A DNA stretch of 64,000 nt, from positions 1,488,001 through 1,552,000 of the forward strand of contig NZ_CP048788.1 of NCBI RefSeq assembly GCF_012932215.1, written 5' to 3'. Each line of letters begins with the position of its first letter. Positions within the stretch are counted from its first letter, which is position 1. The stretch comes from Roseobacter ponti (GTDB taxonomy: Bacteria; Pseudomonadota; Alphaproteobacteria; Rhodobacterales; Rhodobacteraceae). Below are positions 7,528-16,102 of this stretch, one piece after another. A program made the position numbers and the translations under genes. Below the pieces are notes generated by a model. The model had not been told where the DNA came from, did not search any database, and was given only the letters and a program-made list of their open reading frames with translations.

Positions 7528-7818
7528 ATGACCACCAACACAGCACTCCGCCTTGATCTCGCCACAGCAACCTCCGCACCAAGCGCCGATATGCACGGCG
7601 GCGAAGCCACTGCACTTTTCACCACATCAATGGCACCCCGGGGCACAAATATGCTCAGCGGTGCGGGCACGGAACTCTTCACCACCTCCATGGGGCCCGC
7701 GGGCGACACCATGACCGGCGGGCAGACCGGGCTCTACACCACGTCCATGGTCAGCGGCGGCGATGTTCTGTCAGGTGAGGCAACAGGGCTCTTCACCACA
7801 TCGATGACACCGGCCTGA
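7528..7818 (+). CDS. Small LFTTSM tandem-repeat protein, unknown function
   Basis: A 96-residue protein that is mostly a fourfold repeat. The core L[F/Y]TTSM occurs at residues 30-35, 50-55, 69-74 and 88-93, with a period of 19-20. Around it the unit reads roughly G-x-x-T-x-L-[F/Y]-T-T-S-M-x-x-x-G-D-x-[M/L]-[S/T]-G. Residues 1-23 form a non-repeated leader (MTTNTALRLD onward) with no signal-peptide character and no Cys anywhere. The repeat DNA copies have diverged at synonymous positions, so the protein repeat is under selection. The start has AAAGGG seven bases upstream; a longer frame from TTG 7462 is less likely. A CtrA-like site lies upstream and a 350-residue unknown protein follows. It could be a structural repeat protein or a multi-core peptide precursor; I cannot decide. 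Confidence 0.75.
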   Translation: MTTNTALRLDLATATSAPSADMHGGEATALFTTSMAPRGTNMLSGAGTELFTTSMGPAGDTMTGGQTGLYTTSMVSGGDVLSGEATGLFTTSMTPA

Positions 7819-7827
7819 GCAGTCAGA

Positions 7828-7866
7828 CCGGCGCTCTCGCAGCTATGATGGCCGGGGGAGCGCCGG
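7828..7866 (+). promoter_or_regulatory. Intercistronic hairpin
   Basis: CCGGCGCTC (7828-7836) and GAGCGCCGG (7858-7866) form a 9-bp perfect stem with a 21-base loop, in the 93-base gap between the repeat-protein gene and the 350-residue gene. There is no T-run after it, so it is more likely a processing or attenuation element that sets unequal expression than a full terminator. Confidence 0.45.
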
Positions 7867-7911
7867 GATGCACCTTACGACACGTGAAATACACCCCGGG
7901 GGGATCCGCAG

Positions 7912-8964
7912 ATGAACAAAGTTGTACCTATCGGTCTGCCGAAACGGCCCGGGCTTGCCGTCCGACAGGCGCTGCTGCTTGAAAACTTTGCCCTCAACCG
8001 CCGGGATAGTGGTGATGTTTACTGGCTCAAAGAAAATGCCGAACTTCTGAACATACTGCGCAACTCCGGAGCCGGATTACTGCCGGATGCGCTTGAGGTT
8101 TATGCCACGTTTTACGACACTCTCGAAGAGAGGCTGCAGTTTTTCCCGCAGTACTACCGGTTTCTGCTGTCCATCGGCCTTGATCTGGAAGACCTCGGGA
8201 TGACAGGCGACACCGGGGCGCGCCTTTGCCAGCGCGTCGCCGACAGCGATTATGCAGCCGCAGAGCTTTCCGATCTGCAGCGCGCAGAAGCCCGGCATTT
8301 ACTGGCCCGGCGCGGGCAGGCGGGCAGTGATCCGCAACTGAACGGGCGCCTGCATGACTTCATAAACACACCGCAAACATTTGCTTTACCGAATAAAAAA
8401 GCAGCCTACGAGCTCACGCACATCGTCTTTTACCTTTCTGATTACGGTCGGGTCGTTCCCGATCTTGCGCCCGAGGCGATGATCAGTCTTGAGTTTGCGG
8501 GGCTGCTCGCCTGGCTTGATCAGGACGTGGATCTGCTGGCGGAGGTCTGCATCGCAATCCGGTTCGCCGGGGGTACGCCCGGCAGGATCTGGGAAGACTG
8601 GCTTTCCAGCGAAAGCGCGGGATTTGTTCTGCTGCCTGACAGCCCGGACGGCGGACAGGACGCGTATCACGAATACCTCGTCACCGGCTGGTGGGCGTCG
8701 CAGACCGGTGCCGCCCCGTTTCCCGGCATCCCCGACCGTCGCGGGCTCAGCATCTGCCGGGTCGCTGCCGCGCGCGGACCATTGCGCAGCATATCAGAAT
8801 ATATGTTCCGTCTCGGGGATGCGCGCAGCAGTGACTGGGGCCAGATGCGTGGACTTCTGCAATCCGTCCTGCCCGAGGATGAGCATCGTATTCTGGAAGG
8901 GGCCGCAGCATCATCAGATGCCTTTGATGAATTCTTTCATGGATTTGCGCGCGCCGGAAACTGA
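7912..8964 (+). CDS. Protein of unknown function, partner of repeat protein
   Basis: A 350-residue soluble, mostly helical-looking protein with no signal peptide or membrane segment. Distinctive segments are LLENFALNRR near the start, ELTHIVFYLSDYGR at about 167-180, and WEDWL near 226. The central THxxFYLxDYG stretch is the strongest candidate for a conserved functional site because it groups His, Asp and aromatic residues. I do not recognise a characterised enzyme family. The ATG at 7912 has GGGGGGA about nine bases upstream. It lies directly after the LFTTSM repeat gene on the same strand, so the two are likely one transcription unit; it could act on, bind or export the repeat protein, but that is inference. 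The gene ends 33 bases from the convergent erpA. Confidence 0.75.
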   Translation: MNKVVPIGLPKRPGLAVRQALLLENFALNRRDSGDVYWLKENAELLNILRNSGAGLLPDALEVYATFYDTLEERLQFFPQYYRFLLSIGLDLEDLGMTGDTGARLCQRVADSDYAAAELSDLQRAEARHLLARRGQAGSDPQLNGRLHDFINTPQTFALPNKKAAYELTHIVFYLSDYGRVVPDLAPEAMISLEFAGLLAWLDQDVDLLAEVCIAIRFAGGTPGRIWEDWLSSESAGFVLLPDSPDGGQDAYHEYLVTGWWASQTGAAPFPGIPDRRGLSICRVAAARGPLRSISEYMFRLGDARSSDWGQMRGLLQSVLPEDEHRILEGAAASSDAFDEFFHGFARAGN

Positions 8965-8997
8965 TCTGAATCAGCACTCTGCACGGCGATGTTCATC

Positions 8998-9321
8998 CTA
9001 CATCGAAAATGATGTACCACAGCCGCACGAGCTGGTGGCATTGGGGTTTTCGATAACGAACCGTGCCCCGATGAGTTCTTCGGTAAAATCGATCACCGCA
9101 TCCGTCAGAAACGGCAGCGACACTGCATCGACGACCACCTTCTGACCCGCGCCTTCGAGAATCAGATCGTCATCCTTTGGTTCATCGAGCACAATCTCAT
9201 ACTGAAATCCGGAACAGCCGCCGCCTTCGACCGCGACCCGCAGAGCCTTGCCTTCGGTCGCGGCACCGATCTCGGCGAGCCGCTCAAACGCGCGGGAGGT
9301 CACTTTGGGGGGCAGCTGCAT
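8998..9321 (-). CDS. erpA: Iron-sulfur cluster insertion protein ErpA
   Basis: A 107-residue A-type Fe-S carrier that hands clusters to apo-enzymes. The three cluster ligands are present: Cys36 in GGGCSGFQY and Cys99/Cys101 in the C-terminal SSCGCGTSF. The length and ending are those of the IscA/ErpA family. I chose the ATG at 9321, which has GGAG seven bases upstream; an in-frame GTG at 9354 would add 11 residues. It is divergent from dgt, 81 bases apart. No isc or suf gene is nearby, which suits the ErpA role rather than an operon-bound IscA, but the two are hard to tell apart. Confidence 0.88.
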   Translation of the reverse strand: MQLPPKVTSRAFERLAEIGAATEGKALRVAVEGGGCSGFQYEIVLDEPKDDDLILEGAGQKVVVDAVSLPFLTDAVIDFTEELIGARFVIENPNATSSCGCGTSFSM

Positions 9322-9402
9322 CTGCGGGCTCCGTGTAACGGTTTCATTCAACACTCACGTACAATATAGAAAGTCACAGGACAGGCCACAAGGACCGGCG
9401 GT

Positions 9403-10545
9403 ATGACAGCGCTCTTTGCTTCTGATCCTGCGACTGCCAGGGGACGGCGGTTCGCGGAAGAGGAAAGCACCTTCCGTTCGTGTTTTCAGCGCGATCGGGA
9501 CAGAATTATTCACGCCAGCGCCTTTCGCCGGCTCAAGCATAAAACCCAGGTTTTTATCGAGCATGAGGGTGATTATTACCGCACGCGGCTGACCCATTCG
9601 ATCGAAGTGGCGCAGGTGGCGCGCACGATCTCAGGCGCGCTGGGGCTCAACGCTGAACTGACCGAGGCCGTTGCCCTCGCGCATGATCTGGGCCACACGC
9701 CTTTCGGGCACACGGGTGAGGATGCGCTTGCCGCTCTGATGGCGCCCTACGGCGGGTTCGATCACAATGCTCAGGCGATCCGCATCGTGACCCATCTGGA
9801 GCGTCATTATGCCGATTTTGACGGGCTCAACCTGACGTGGGAAACGCTGGAGGGGCTTGCCAAGCACAACGGGCCCGTCACTGGCGAGATCCCCTGGGCG
9901 CTGGCCGCCTGCAATGCCGAGATCGATCTGGAACTGCACACCCATGCCAGCGCCGAAGCCCAGGTCGCTGCGATTGCCGATGACGTCGCCTATAACCACC
10001 ACGATCTGCATGACGGGTTGCGTGCGGAGCTGTTCTCAACTGACGAATTGGCTGAGCTGCCCGTTCTGGACCGGTGTTTCGGCCGGGTAGACGATCTCTA
10101 TCCGGGGCTCAATTACTACCGGCGCCGTCACGAGGCGCTCCGGCGGTTTTTTGGTGTGCTCGTTGAGGACGTGATCCGTTTTGCGCAGGAACGACTTGCG
10201 GAGATCGGACCGCAGTCAGTGCATGATGTGCGGGCCGCAGGCCGTCCGGTGATCCGTTTTTCGGACGGGATGTTTTCAGATCTGAAGATCATCCGCGCTT
10301 TCCTTTTTGAACGCATGTACCGCGCGCCCAGCGTTGTGGAAATGCGCGCCGAGGTGACCGATGTGGTTAACGGGCTCTTTCCCCTCTTTATGGCGCACCC
10401 TGACCAGTTGCCAAAGCAGTGGCGCAGAGATGTGGAAGAGGCGGACACCGGGACTGCGCTCGCGCGGATCGTGTCGGATTATATCTCGGGCATGACCGAC
10501 CGCTTTGCCCTGCAGGAGCATGAACGGCTGATCGGCCTTGGCTGA
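9403..10545 (+). CDS. dgt: Deoxyguanosinetriphosphate triphosphohydrolase-like protein
   Basis: A 380-residue HD-domain protein that hydrolyses dNTPs, preferentially dGTP, to deoxynucleoside and triphosphate. The metal-binding residues are His65 in RLTHSIEVAQ and His94-Asp95 in ALAHDLGHTPFGH, with a later Asp in the helix IADDVAYNHHD. The N-terminal GRRFAEE and RDRIIHASAFRRLKHKTQVF are family signatures for the type-2 dGTPase-like group. It is transcribed toward argS with a gap of 73 bases. The arrangement erpA (minus) / dgt-argS-SPOR-nagZ-scpAB (plus) is a plausible operon that couples nucleotide control, translation and chromosome segregation. Confidence in the family is high; in vivo nucleotide preference is unknown. 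Confidence 0.93.
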   Translation: MTALFASDPATARGRRFAEEESTFRSCFQRDRDRIIHASAFRRLKHKTQVFIEHEGDYYRTRLTHSIEVAQVARTISGALGLNAELTEAVALAHDLGHTPFGHTGEDALAALMAPYGGFDHNAQAIRIVTHLERHYADFDGLNLTWETLEGLAKHNGPVTGEIPWALAACNAEIDLELHTHASAEAQVAAIADDVAYNHHDLHDGLRAELFSTDELAELPVLDRCFGRVDDLYPGLNYYRRRHEALRRFFGVLVEDVIRFAQERLAEIGPQSVHDVRAAGRPVIRFSDGMFSDLKIIRAFLFERMYRAPSVVEMRAEVTDVVNGLFPLFMAHPDQLPKQWRRDVEEADTGTALARIVSDYISGMTDRFALQEHERLIGLG

Positions 10546-10618
10546 GCGTGGTTGACCCGGGCCTGCGGCGTGATACACCGCGCGCAACCTCGTGCCGTTT
10601 GTGCCAAAGGAACCGGAA

Positions 10619-12361
10619 ATGAACCTCTTTGCTGATATCCGCGATCTGGTGATCGAAACGCTGACTGCTCTGCAGGCTGAGGGCGCGCTGCCGGACGGTC
10701 TGGCGATGGACAACGTGACGGTAGAGCCTCCGCGCGATGCAGCCCATGGTGATATGGCGACAAATGCGGCCATGGTGCTGGCAAAACCGGCCGGTATGAA
10801 GCCGCGCGATATCGCCGGGGCGCTGGCGGAAAAGCTGTTGGCCGATGACCGGATCACATCGGCCGATGTTGCGGGCCCCGGGTTTCTCAATCTGCGCCTG
10901 GCACCGTCGGTCTGGCAGTCAGTGGTGAAGACAGTGCTGGAAACCGGTCCGGATTTCGGACGCGGCAGCCTCGGGCAGGGGACCCGGGTGAATGTCGAGT
11001 ATGTGTCGGCCAACCCGACCGGTCCGCTGCACGTGGGTCATACCCGTGGGGCGGTTTTCGGCGACGCGCTGGCCTCGCTGCTGGATTTCGCGGGCTTTGA
11101 CGTGACACGTGAGTATTACATCAACGACGGTGGTGCGCAGGTCGATGTTCTCGCCCGCTCGGTCTATAACCGCTATCTTGAGGCGCATGATCTCTCCGTC
11201 GACTGGCCCGAGGGGACCTATCCCGGGGATTACCTGATTGAGGTGGGGGAAAAGCTCAAAGAACTCAAAGGTGATGCCTTCGTGGACCAGCCAGAAGAGG
11301 TCTGGCTCGAAGACGTGCGCAATTTTGCCACCGACGCGATGATGGACCTGATCCGCGCTGACCTCAAAGCGCTCGGCGTGGAGATGGATGTCTTTTACTC
11401 GGAAAAATCGCTCTATGGCACCGGCCGGATCGAGGCGGCGATTGACGATCTGCGCGGCAAGGGGCTGATATATGAAGGCGTGCTTGAGCCGCCCAAGGGC
11501 AAAAAGCCCGAAGACTGGGAGCCGCGCGAGCAGACGCTGTTCAAATCTACTGAGCACGGGGACGATGTGGACCGTCCGGTGATGAAATCCGACGGCAGCT
11601 GGACCTATTTTGCGCCGGATATCGCTTATCACTACGATAAGGTTTCGCGCGGGTTCGACGCGCTGATCGACGTTTTCGGTGCGGATCACGGTGGGTATGT
11701 CAAACGGATGAAGGCGGCGGTTTCGGCGCTGTCCGACGGGAAAGTGTCGCTTGATATCAAACTGACGCAGCTGGTGAAGCTCTTCAAGAACGGTGAGCCT
11801 TTTAAGATGTCCAAACGGGCAGGGACCTTTGTGACCCTGCGCGACGTGGTCGATCAGGTCGGCCCGGACGTGACGCGCTTTGTCATGCTGACCCGTAAGA
11901 ACGACGCGATGCTGGATTTCGATTTCGACAGGGTGCTGGAGCAAAGCCGTGAAAACCCTGTGTTTTACGTGCAGTATGCGCACGCGCGCGTGGCTTCGGT
12001 GATGCGCAAAGCGGGTGAGGCCGGCGTCGATGTCAGCGATGCGACGCTGGCTGCTGCGGACCTGAGCCTGCTCAGTCACGAGGCGGAACTGGCGATGGCC
12101 GGCAAGCTTGCGGAATGGCCACGCATGGTCGAGACGGCCGCGCGCAGCAACGAGCCGCACCGGATCGCCTTCTATCTCTATGATCTCGCAGGCAGCTTTC
12201 ACGCTCTCTGGAACCGGGGCAATGACGAGACCTCGCTGCGCTTTGTGCAGGACGACCCGAATGTCACACAGTCGAAAATTGCGCTTGCACGGGCCGTCAG
12301 CGTTGTAATTGCAGCCGGTCTTGGTATTCTTGGCGTCACACCGGCGCAGGAAATGCGGTAA
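10619..12361 (+). CDS. argS: Arginyl-tRNA synthetase
   Basis: A 580-residue class I synthetase that charges tRNA-Arg. The HIGH motif appears as HVGH at 138-141 in [15 protein letters not shown], and the KMSK loop is at 396-399 in [11 protein letters not shown]. An N-terminal additional domain of about 110 residues precedes the catalytic core, and the C-terminal DALR anticodon-binding domain ends the protein. The ATG at 10619 is preceded by AAGGA at good spacing, so I prefer it to the in-frame upstream GTG at 10592. The insert containing [19 protein letters not shown] fits the family. Length and motifs leave no real alternative. Confidence 0.97.
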   Translation: MNLFADIRDLVIETLTALQAEGALPDGLAMDNVTVEPPRDAAHGDMATNAAMVLAKPAGMKPRDIAGALAEKLLADDRITSADVAGPGFLNLRLAPSVWQSVVKTVLETGPDFGRGSLGQGTRVNVEYVSANPTGPLHVGHTRGAVFGDALASLLDFAGFDVTREYYINDGGAQVDVLARSVYNRYLEAHDLSVDWPEGTYPGDYLIEVGEKLKELKGDAFVDQPEEVWLEDVRNFATDAMMDLIRADLKALGVEMDVFYSEKSLYGTGRIEAAIDDLRGKGLIYEGVLEPPKGKKPEDWEPREQTLFKSTEHGDDVDRPVMKSDGSWTYFAPDIAYHYDKVSRGFDALIDVFGADHGGYVKRMKAAVSALSDGKVSLDIKLTQLVKLFKNGEPFKMSKRAGTFVTLRDVVDQVGPDVTRFVMLTRKNDAMLDFDFDRVLEQSRENPVFYVQYAHARVASVMRKAGEAGVDVSDATLAAADLSLLSHEAELAMAGKLAEWPRMVETAARSNEPHRIAFYLYDLAGSFHALWNRGNDETSLRFVQDDPNVTQSKIALARAVSVVIAAGLGILGVTPAQEMR

Positions 12362-12438
12362 CAAACCGCCGCCCGCGTCCGAGCAGCAAACGCAGACAGA
12401 CCTCAGGGGCAATGTATCCCGGGGGCAGTGAGGCAGTG

Positions 12439-13404
12439 ATGGCGGATATTCAGTTCTCCCATAATATGGGGGCCTACGGGCGTACACCCGAGGCTGAGCC
12501 GGAGTTATCCGGCACCTCTTTGACAACAATGACCAATCTGGCAGGGGCCGCCCTGTCACTGGCGCTGATCGCGGGGATCGGGGTCTGGGGCTACAAACTG
12601 ATGGTGCGTGATGTCAGCGGCATTCCGGTCGTGCGCGCGGTTCAGGGCGAGATGCGGGTGCGTCCCGAAGAACCCGGCGGACAGCTGGCCCGTCATCAGG
12701 GGCTCGCGGTCAACTCGGTTGCCGCCGAAGGTTTTGCCTCCGGCCCGGTCGATCAGGTGGCGCTGGCGCCGCGCACAGGCGGGCTCGCGCAGGAAGATCA
12801 GCCGGTTCCGGCTGCGGCTCCCGTGATCGCTCCTGAAGCGCTGCGCCCTGCAGCAGAAGCCTTTGATCCGCCGTCCGCGCCGGTTGAACCGGCACCGCCC
12901 GCAGCGACCGCCGATGTGCCGGCACCTGCAAAGAAAACGCCTGCTGCCAAAGTGCCGGCAGATACGAATGCTGCTGTATTGCTTGCCGCAGCTGAAGCTC
13001 TGCCGCAGCCTGAAGAGGTTCTGGCAGACGGGCCTGGCCTTAAGATTTCCGCGCGCCCGCGTCTGCGGCCGGCCACAGCGCCCGCCATGGTGCAGAACGC
13101 ATCCTTTACCACCGCACCTGTGACCGCGGAGATTGATCCTTCGAAAATCCCCGGTGGCACAAGGCTTGTGCAGCTTGGCGCTTTTGACAGTGCTGTGATC
13201 GCGCGCGGTGAATGGGACCGGTTGGCAACCAGCTTTGGCGACTATCTCGAAGGTAAATCCCGTGTCGTTCAGGAAGCGCAGTCGGGGGGGCGTACCTTCT
13301 ACCGCCTGCGGGCGATGGGTTTCAGGGATCTGAATGATTCCAGACGTTTCTGCGCCGCCTTTAAAGCTGAGGGTGTGGACTGTATCCCCGTCGCGAGTAA
13401 ATGA
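12439..13404 (+). CDS. SPOR-domain inner-membrane protein
   Basis: A 321-residue bitopic protein. A short cytoplasmic N-terminus is followed by one membrane helix (AALSLALIAGIGVWGYKLMV, about 37-56), a long Ala/Pro-rich periplasmic linker, and a C-terminal SPOR domain starting at GGTRLVQLGAFDS. SPOR domains bind denuded glycan strands at the division septum, so the protein probably takes part in cell division or wall remodelling. The downstream nagZ overlaps its stop (ATGA at 13401-13404), which places it with wall recycling. The start at ATG 12439 is preceded by GTGAGG; an upstream in-frame start at 12412 is weaker. Confidence 0.88.
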   Translation: MADIQFSHNMGAYGRTPEAEPELSGTSLTTMTNLAGAALSLALIAGIGVWGYKLMVRDVSGIPVVRAVQGEMRVRPEEPGGQLARHQGLAVNSVAAEGFASGPVDQVALAPRTGGLAQEDQPVPAAAPVIAPEALRPAAEAFDPPSAPVEPAPPAATADVPAPAKKTPAAKVPADTNAAVLLAAAEALPQPEEVLADGPGLKISARPRLRPATAPAMVQNASFTTAPVTAEIDPSKIPGGTRLVQLGAFDSAVIARGEWDRLATSFGDYLEGKSRVVQEAQSGGRTFYRLRAMGFRDLNDSRRFCAAFKAEGVDCIPVASK

Positions 13405-14399
13405 ACCGGTTCGGAGCGACGATCCTTGACGCGGACGGGCTGAGCCTTTCTGCGGAGGAAAAAGCGTTTTTCCGCGATGTGAATCCTTACGGATTCATTC
13501 TTTTCGCCCGCAACATCGACAGCCCCGATCAGGTGCGCGCGCTTTGCGCTGAGATGCGCGCCTGTGTGGGGCGCGATGCACCGGTTACCATTGATCAGGA
13601 AGGCGGACGGGTACAGCGTCTGCGCGCCCCGGTCTGGACAGAATGGACCCCGCCGCTCGATTTCGTCACCGCCGCCGGCGAGAAAGCCGCAGAGGCGATG
13701 TACCTGCGCTACCGGCTGATTGCGGCGGAACTGCACGCGTTGGGGATCGACAGCAACTGTGCGCCCATGGTTGACGTGGCAGGCCCGGGCACGCATGACT
13801 TTCTGCACAACCGTTGCTATGGCACCGATCCGGACACAGTCGCAAAACTGGGACGGGCGGCCGCTGAGGGGATGATCGCCGGTGGTGTGATTCCGGTGCT
13901 CAAACACATTCCCGGACACGGGCGCGCGACCATGGACAGCCACTACGATCTGCCACGGGTCGCGGCCTCGCTAGAGGAGCTTGATGCGGTGGATTTCGCA
14001 CCGTTCCGGGCCCTCAAGGATCTGCCCATGGGGATGACCGCGCATCTGGTCTATGACGCCATTGATGACAAACCCGCCACTCTGTCGGAAAAGGTGATGA
14101 AAGTGATCCGTGAGGACATCGGGTTTGAAAACCTCATCATGACCGATGATCTCGCGATGAAGGCGCTTGAGGGCAGCCTTGCTGATCTCGCGCGCCAGGC
14201 GCTGGCGGCGGGCTGTGATGTCATCCTGCACTGTAACGGCACGCTCGCCGACCGCCGCGAAGTGGCAGAAGCCGCGGGCGAGATGAGTTTCGGCGCACAG
14301 ACCCGCGCCTTGCGGGCGCTCAACGGCCGGATGGCGCCCGACGATATTGACATTCCCCGCGCAACTGCTCAGCTTGAGACGCTGTTGAGCAGGGCGTGA
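13401..14399 (+). CDS. nagZ: Beta-N-acetylhexosaminidase NagZ (GH3)
   Basis: A 332-residue glycoside hydrolase family 3 enzyme that removes N-acetylglucosamine from muropeptides in cell-wall recycling. Diagnostic sites are TIDQEGGRVQR (about 63-73), KHIPGHGR (168-175) with the catalytic His-Asp dyad in DSHYDLP, and the nucleophile Asp in IMTDDLAM (about 247-253). The lack of a signal peptide fits a cytoplasmic recycling enzyme. It overlaps the SPOR gene by four bases and is followed 15 bases later by scpA. AnmK, which acts in the same recycling route, lies further along the window. Confidence 0.95.
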   Translation: MNRFGATILDADGLSLSAEEKAFFRDVNPYGFILFARNIDSPDQVRALCAEMRACVGRDAPVTIDQEGGRVQRLRAPVWTEWTPPLDFVTAAGEKAAEAMYLRYRLIAAELHALGIDSNCAPMVDVAGPGTHDFLHNRCYGTDPDTVAKLGRAAAEGMIAGGVIPVLKHIPGHGRATMDSHYDLPRVAASLEELDAVDFAPFRALKDLPMGMTAHLVYDAIDDKPATLSEKVMKVIREDIGFENLIMTDDLAMKALEGSLADLARQALAAGCDVILHCNGTLADRREVAEAAGEMSFGAQTRALRALNGRMAPDDIDIPRATAQLETLLSRA

Positions 14400-14414
14400 A
14401 AGTCGATATGAGGC

Positions 14415-15206
14415 ATGGCTGAAATCCCTTTTGAGGAAGACGCGGTTTCGGTTGCGGACCGCATGGCGGCCGAAGCGCTGATTGTCGATGTGGACGGGTT
14501 TGAAGGCCCGCTCGATCTGCTCCTGACACTCAGCCGCACCCAAAAAGTCGATCTGCGAAAGATTTCGGTTCTCGCACTTGCAAAGCAGTATCTGGCCTTT
14601 GTCGAAAAAGCCAAAGCGCTGCGGCTGGAGCTTGCAGCGGATTATCTGGTGATGGCCGCCTGGCTGGCCTTTCTCAAATCCCGGTTGCTGCTGCCGCCCG
14701 ATCCTGAGGAGGACGGCCCCAGCGGCGAGGAACTGGCCGCTCATCTGGCGTTTCAGCTTGAGCGGCTTCAGGCTATGCGCGATGCCGCGGCCCGTCTGAT
14801 GGGGCGTGACCGGCTGGGGCGCGACTTTTTTGCCCGCGGGCAGACCCATGAGGTCACCCGGACCCGCAGGATTGAATACACCGCCACGCTGCTTGATCTG
14901 ATGCAGGGCTATGCCCGGATCCGCACGCGCGACGAATTCCGCCCTTTTGTCATGGATCGCGATGCGGTGTTCACGATGGAGCAGGCACTGGACCGGATGC
15001 GCGGGCTGATGGGCTTTGCAGGGGACTGGACGGATATTTCCAGCTATCTGCCCGAAGGGTGGGAAACCGACCCTGTGCGCCGGCGCTCGGCGACCGCTTC
15101 GACCTTTGCGGCCTCGCTGGAGCTTGTTAAGGAAGGGTATCTGGAGATCCGCCAGAGCGACACATTCGCGCCGCTGCAGCTGCGCAAAAAGGACCGGCCC
15201 TCTTGA
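14415..15206 (+). CDS. scpA: Segregation and condensation protein A
   Basis: A 263-residue kleisin that bridges the SMC heads in the bacterial condensin complex. FEGPLDLLLTLSRTQKVDL (about 33-51) and DYLVMAAWLAFLKSRLLLP (about 78-96) are the conserved N-terminal blocks. The C-terminal winged-helix region ends with LQLRKKDRPS. It overlaps the scpB start (TTGA at 15203-15206), the normal order for this pair. The partner Smc is not in this window. Confidence 0.95.
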   Translation: MAEIPFEEDAVSVADRMAAEALIVDVDGFEGPLDLLLTLSRTQKVDLRKISVLALAKQYLAFVEKAKALRLELAADYLVMAAWLAFLKSRLLLPPDPEEDGPSGEELAAHLAFQLERLQAMRDAAARLMGRDRLGRDFFARGQTHEVTRTRRIEYTATLLDLMQGYARIRTRDEFRPFVMDRDAVFTMEQALDRMRGLMGFAGDWTDISSYLPEGWETDPVRRRSATASTFAASLELVKEGYLEIRQSDTFAPLQLRKKDRPS

Positions 15207-15868
15207 GCACAGAACCTGACATCAGCGACACAGAGCAGAGCCTCTTTGAGGCCCCGCCGATGGGAGAGCAGGAGCGCATGGTTGAGGCGATCCTCTTTGG
15301 CGCTGCAGAGCCTGTTTCCCTGCGCGAGCTGACCGCGCGCATGCCGCACGGCTCGGACCCGGCAGAGGCCATTGTGCATCTGCGCAAACGCTATGAGGGG
15401 CGCGGCGTGAACCTGTGTAAAATCGGCGATGCCTGGGCGATGCGCACCGCACCAGATCTTGGGTTTCTGATGCAGCGCGAAACAGTCGAGACCCGCAAGC
15501 TCAGCCGCGCGGCCGTGGAAACGCTTGCGATCATCGCCTATCACCAGCCTGTCACCCGCGCCGAGATCGAAGAAATTCGCGGCGTTTCCGTCAGCCGTGG
15601 CACCGTGGATCAGCTGCTGGAGATGGAATGGATCCGCTTTGGCCGCCGCAAGATGACGCCGGGGCGGCCGGTGACTTTTGTGGTCACCGAAGGGTTTCTT
15701 GATCACTTTGGCCTTGAGAATGCGCGCGATCTGCCGGGGCTCAAAGAGCTTCGCGCCGCTGGTCTGCTGGAGAACCGTCCCCCGCCAGGCAGTCTGCCTG
15801 TTGCCGGTGATCCGGATGAGGGAGAAGAGGAATCCACCGAAGGCCAGAGCGAGCTCTTTGAGGACTGA
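15203..15868 (+). CDS. scpB: Segregation and condensation protein B
   Basis: A 221-residue partner of ScpA with two winged-helix domains. The family block ALLIAYHQPVTRAEIEEIRG appears here as TLAIIAYHQPVTRAEIEEIRG-like sequence near residues 106-126, followed by VSRGTVDQLLE and PGRPVTFVVTEGFLDHFGL. I kept the TTG start because it overlaps the scpA stop and has AAGGAC upstream; the next ATG is at 15260, which would still leave the core intact. The acidic C-terminal tail is typical. Product function follows from the scpA neighbour and motifs. Confidence 0.93.
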   Translation: MSTEPDISDTEQSLFEAPPMGEQERMVEAILFGAAEPVSLRELTARMPHGSDPAEAIVHLRKRYEGRGVNLCKIGDAWAMRTAPDLGFLMQRETVETRKLSRAAVETLAIIAYHQPVTRAEIEEIRGVSVSRGTVDQLLEMEWIRFGRRKMTPGRPVTFVVTEGFLDHFGLENARDLPGLKELRAAGLLENRPPPGSLPVAGDPDEGEEESTEGQSELFED

Positions 15869-15931
15869 TATCTCCTGAAAATCGCCACATTCCCGCGCTA
15901 CCTCTCTCTCAGAGCAAAAAGAGGACAGGCA

Positions 15932-16096
15932 ATGGAACGGGTATTGAATATGATCCTGCGGATGGTAATACGCAGGCTGACAAGCCGGGGTATCAGCGCA
16001 GCGGTGAGCAAAGCCGGCGGTGGTCAGCGCGCACGCAACGGCACGAAACACATACGGCGGTCGGCGCGTATGGCCGGGCGCGCCACGCGGATGTAG
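15932..16096 (+). CDS. Small basic protein of 54 residues
   Basis: An ORF below the usual length cut-off: ATG at 15932, stop TAG at 16094-16096. It has an AGAGGAC ribosome site at good spacing. The product begins MERVLNMILRMVIRRL, an amphipathic or membrane-associating helix, and then turns strongly basic (HIRRSARMAGRATRM). I recall similar short basic proteins in other Rhodobacterales but cannot confirm homology here. It lies 63 bases after scpB on the same strand and ends six bases before the convergent dcd stop. Function is unknown. Confidence 0.55.
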   Translation: MERVLNMILRMVIRRLTSRGISAAVSKAGGGQRARNGTKHIRRSARMAGRATRM

Positions 16097-16102
16097 CCGG
16101 CG

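Noticed and set aside
7617-7809. Tandem DNA repeat resembling a CRISPR or VNTR
   Set aside because: The repeat is in-frame protein repeat with synonymous drift and no constant DNA spacing of repeat and spacer.
10919-12559. 546-codon minus-strand frame
   Set aside because: Fully antisense to argS; GC-rich codon usage opens the opposite strand. The same applies to the long frames opposite plsX/fabH (19731-21311), tyrS/SDR (26681-28147) and the helicase (35467-36936).
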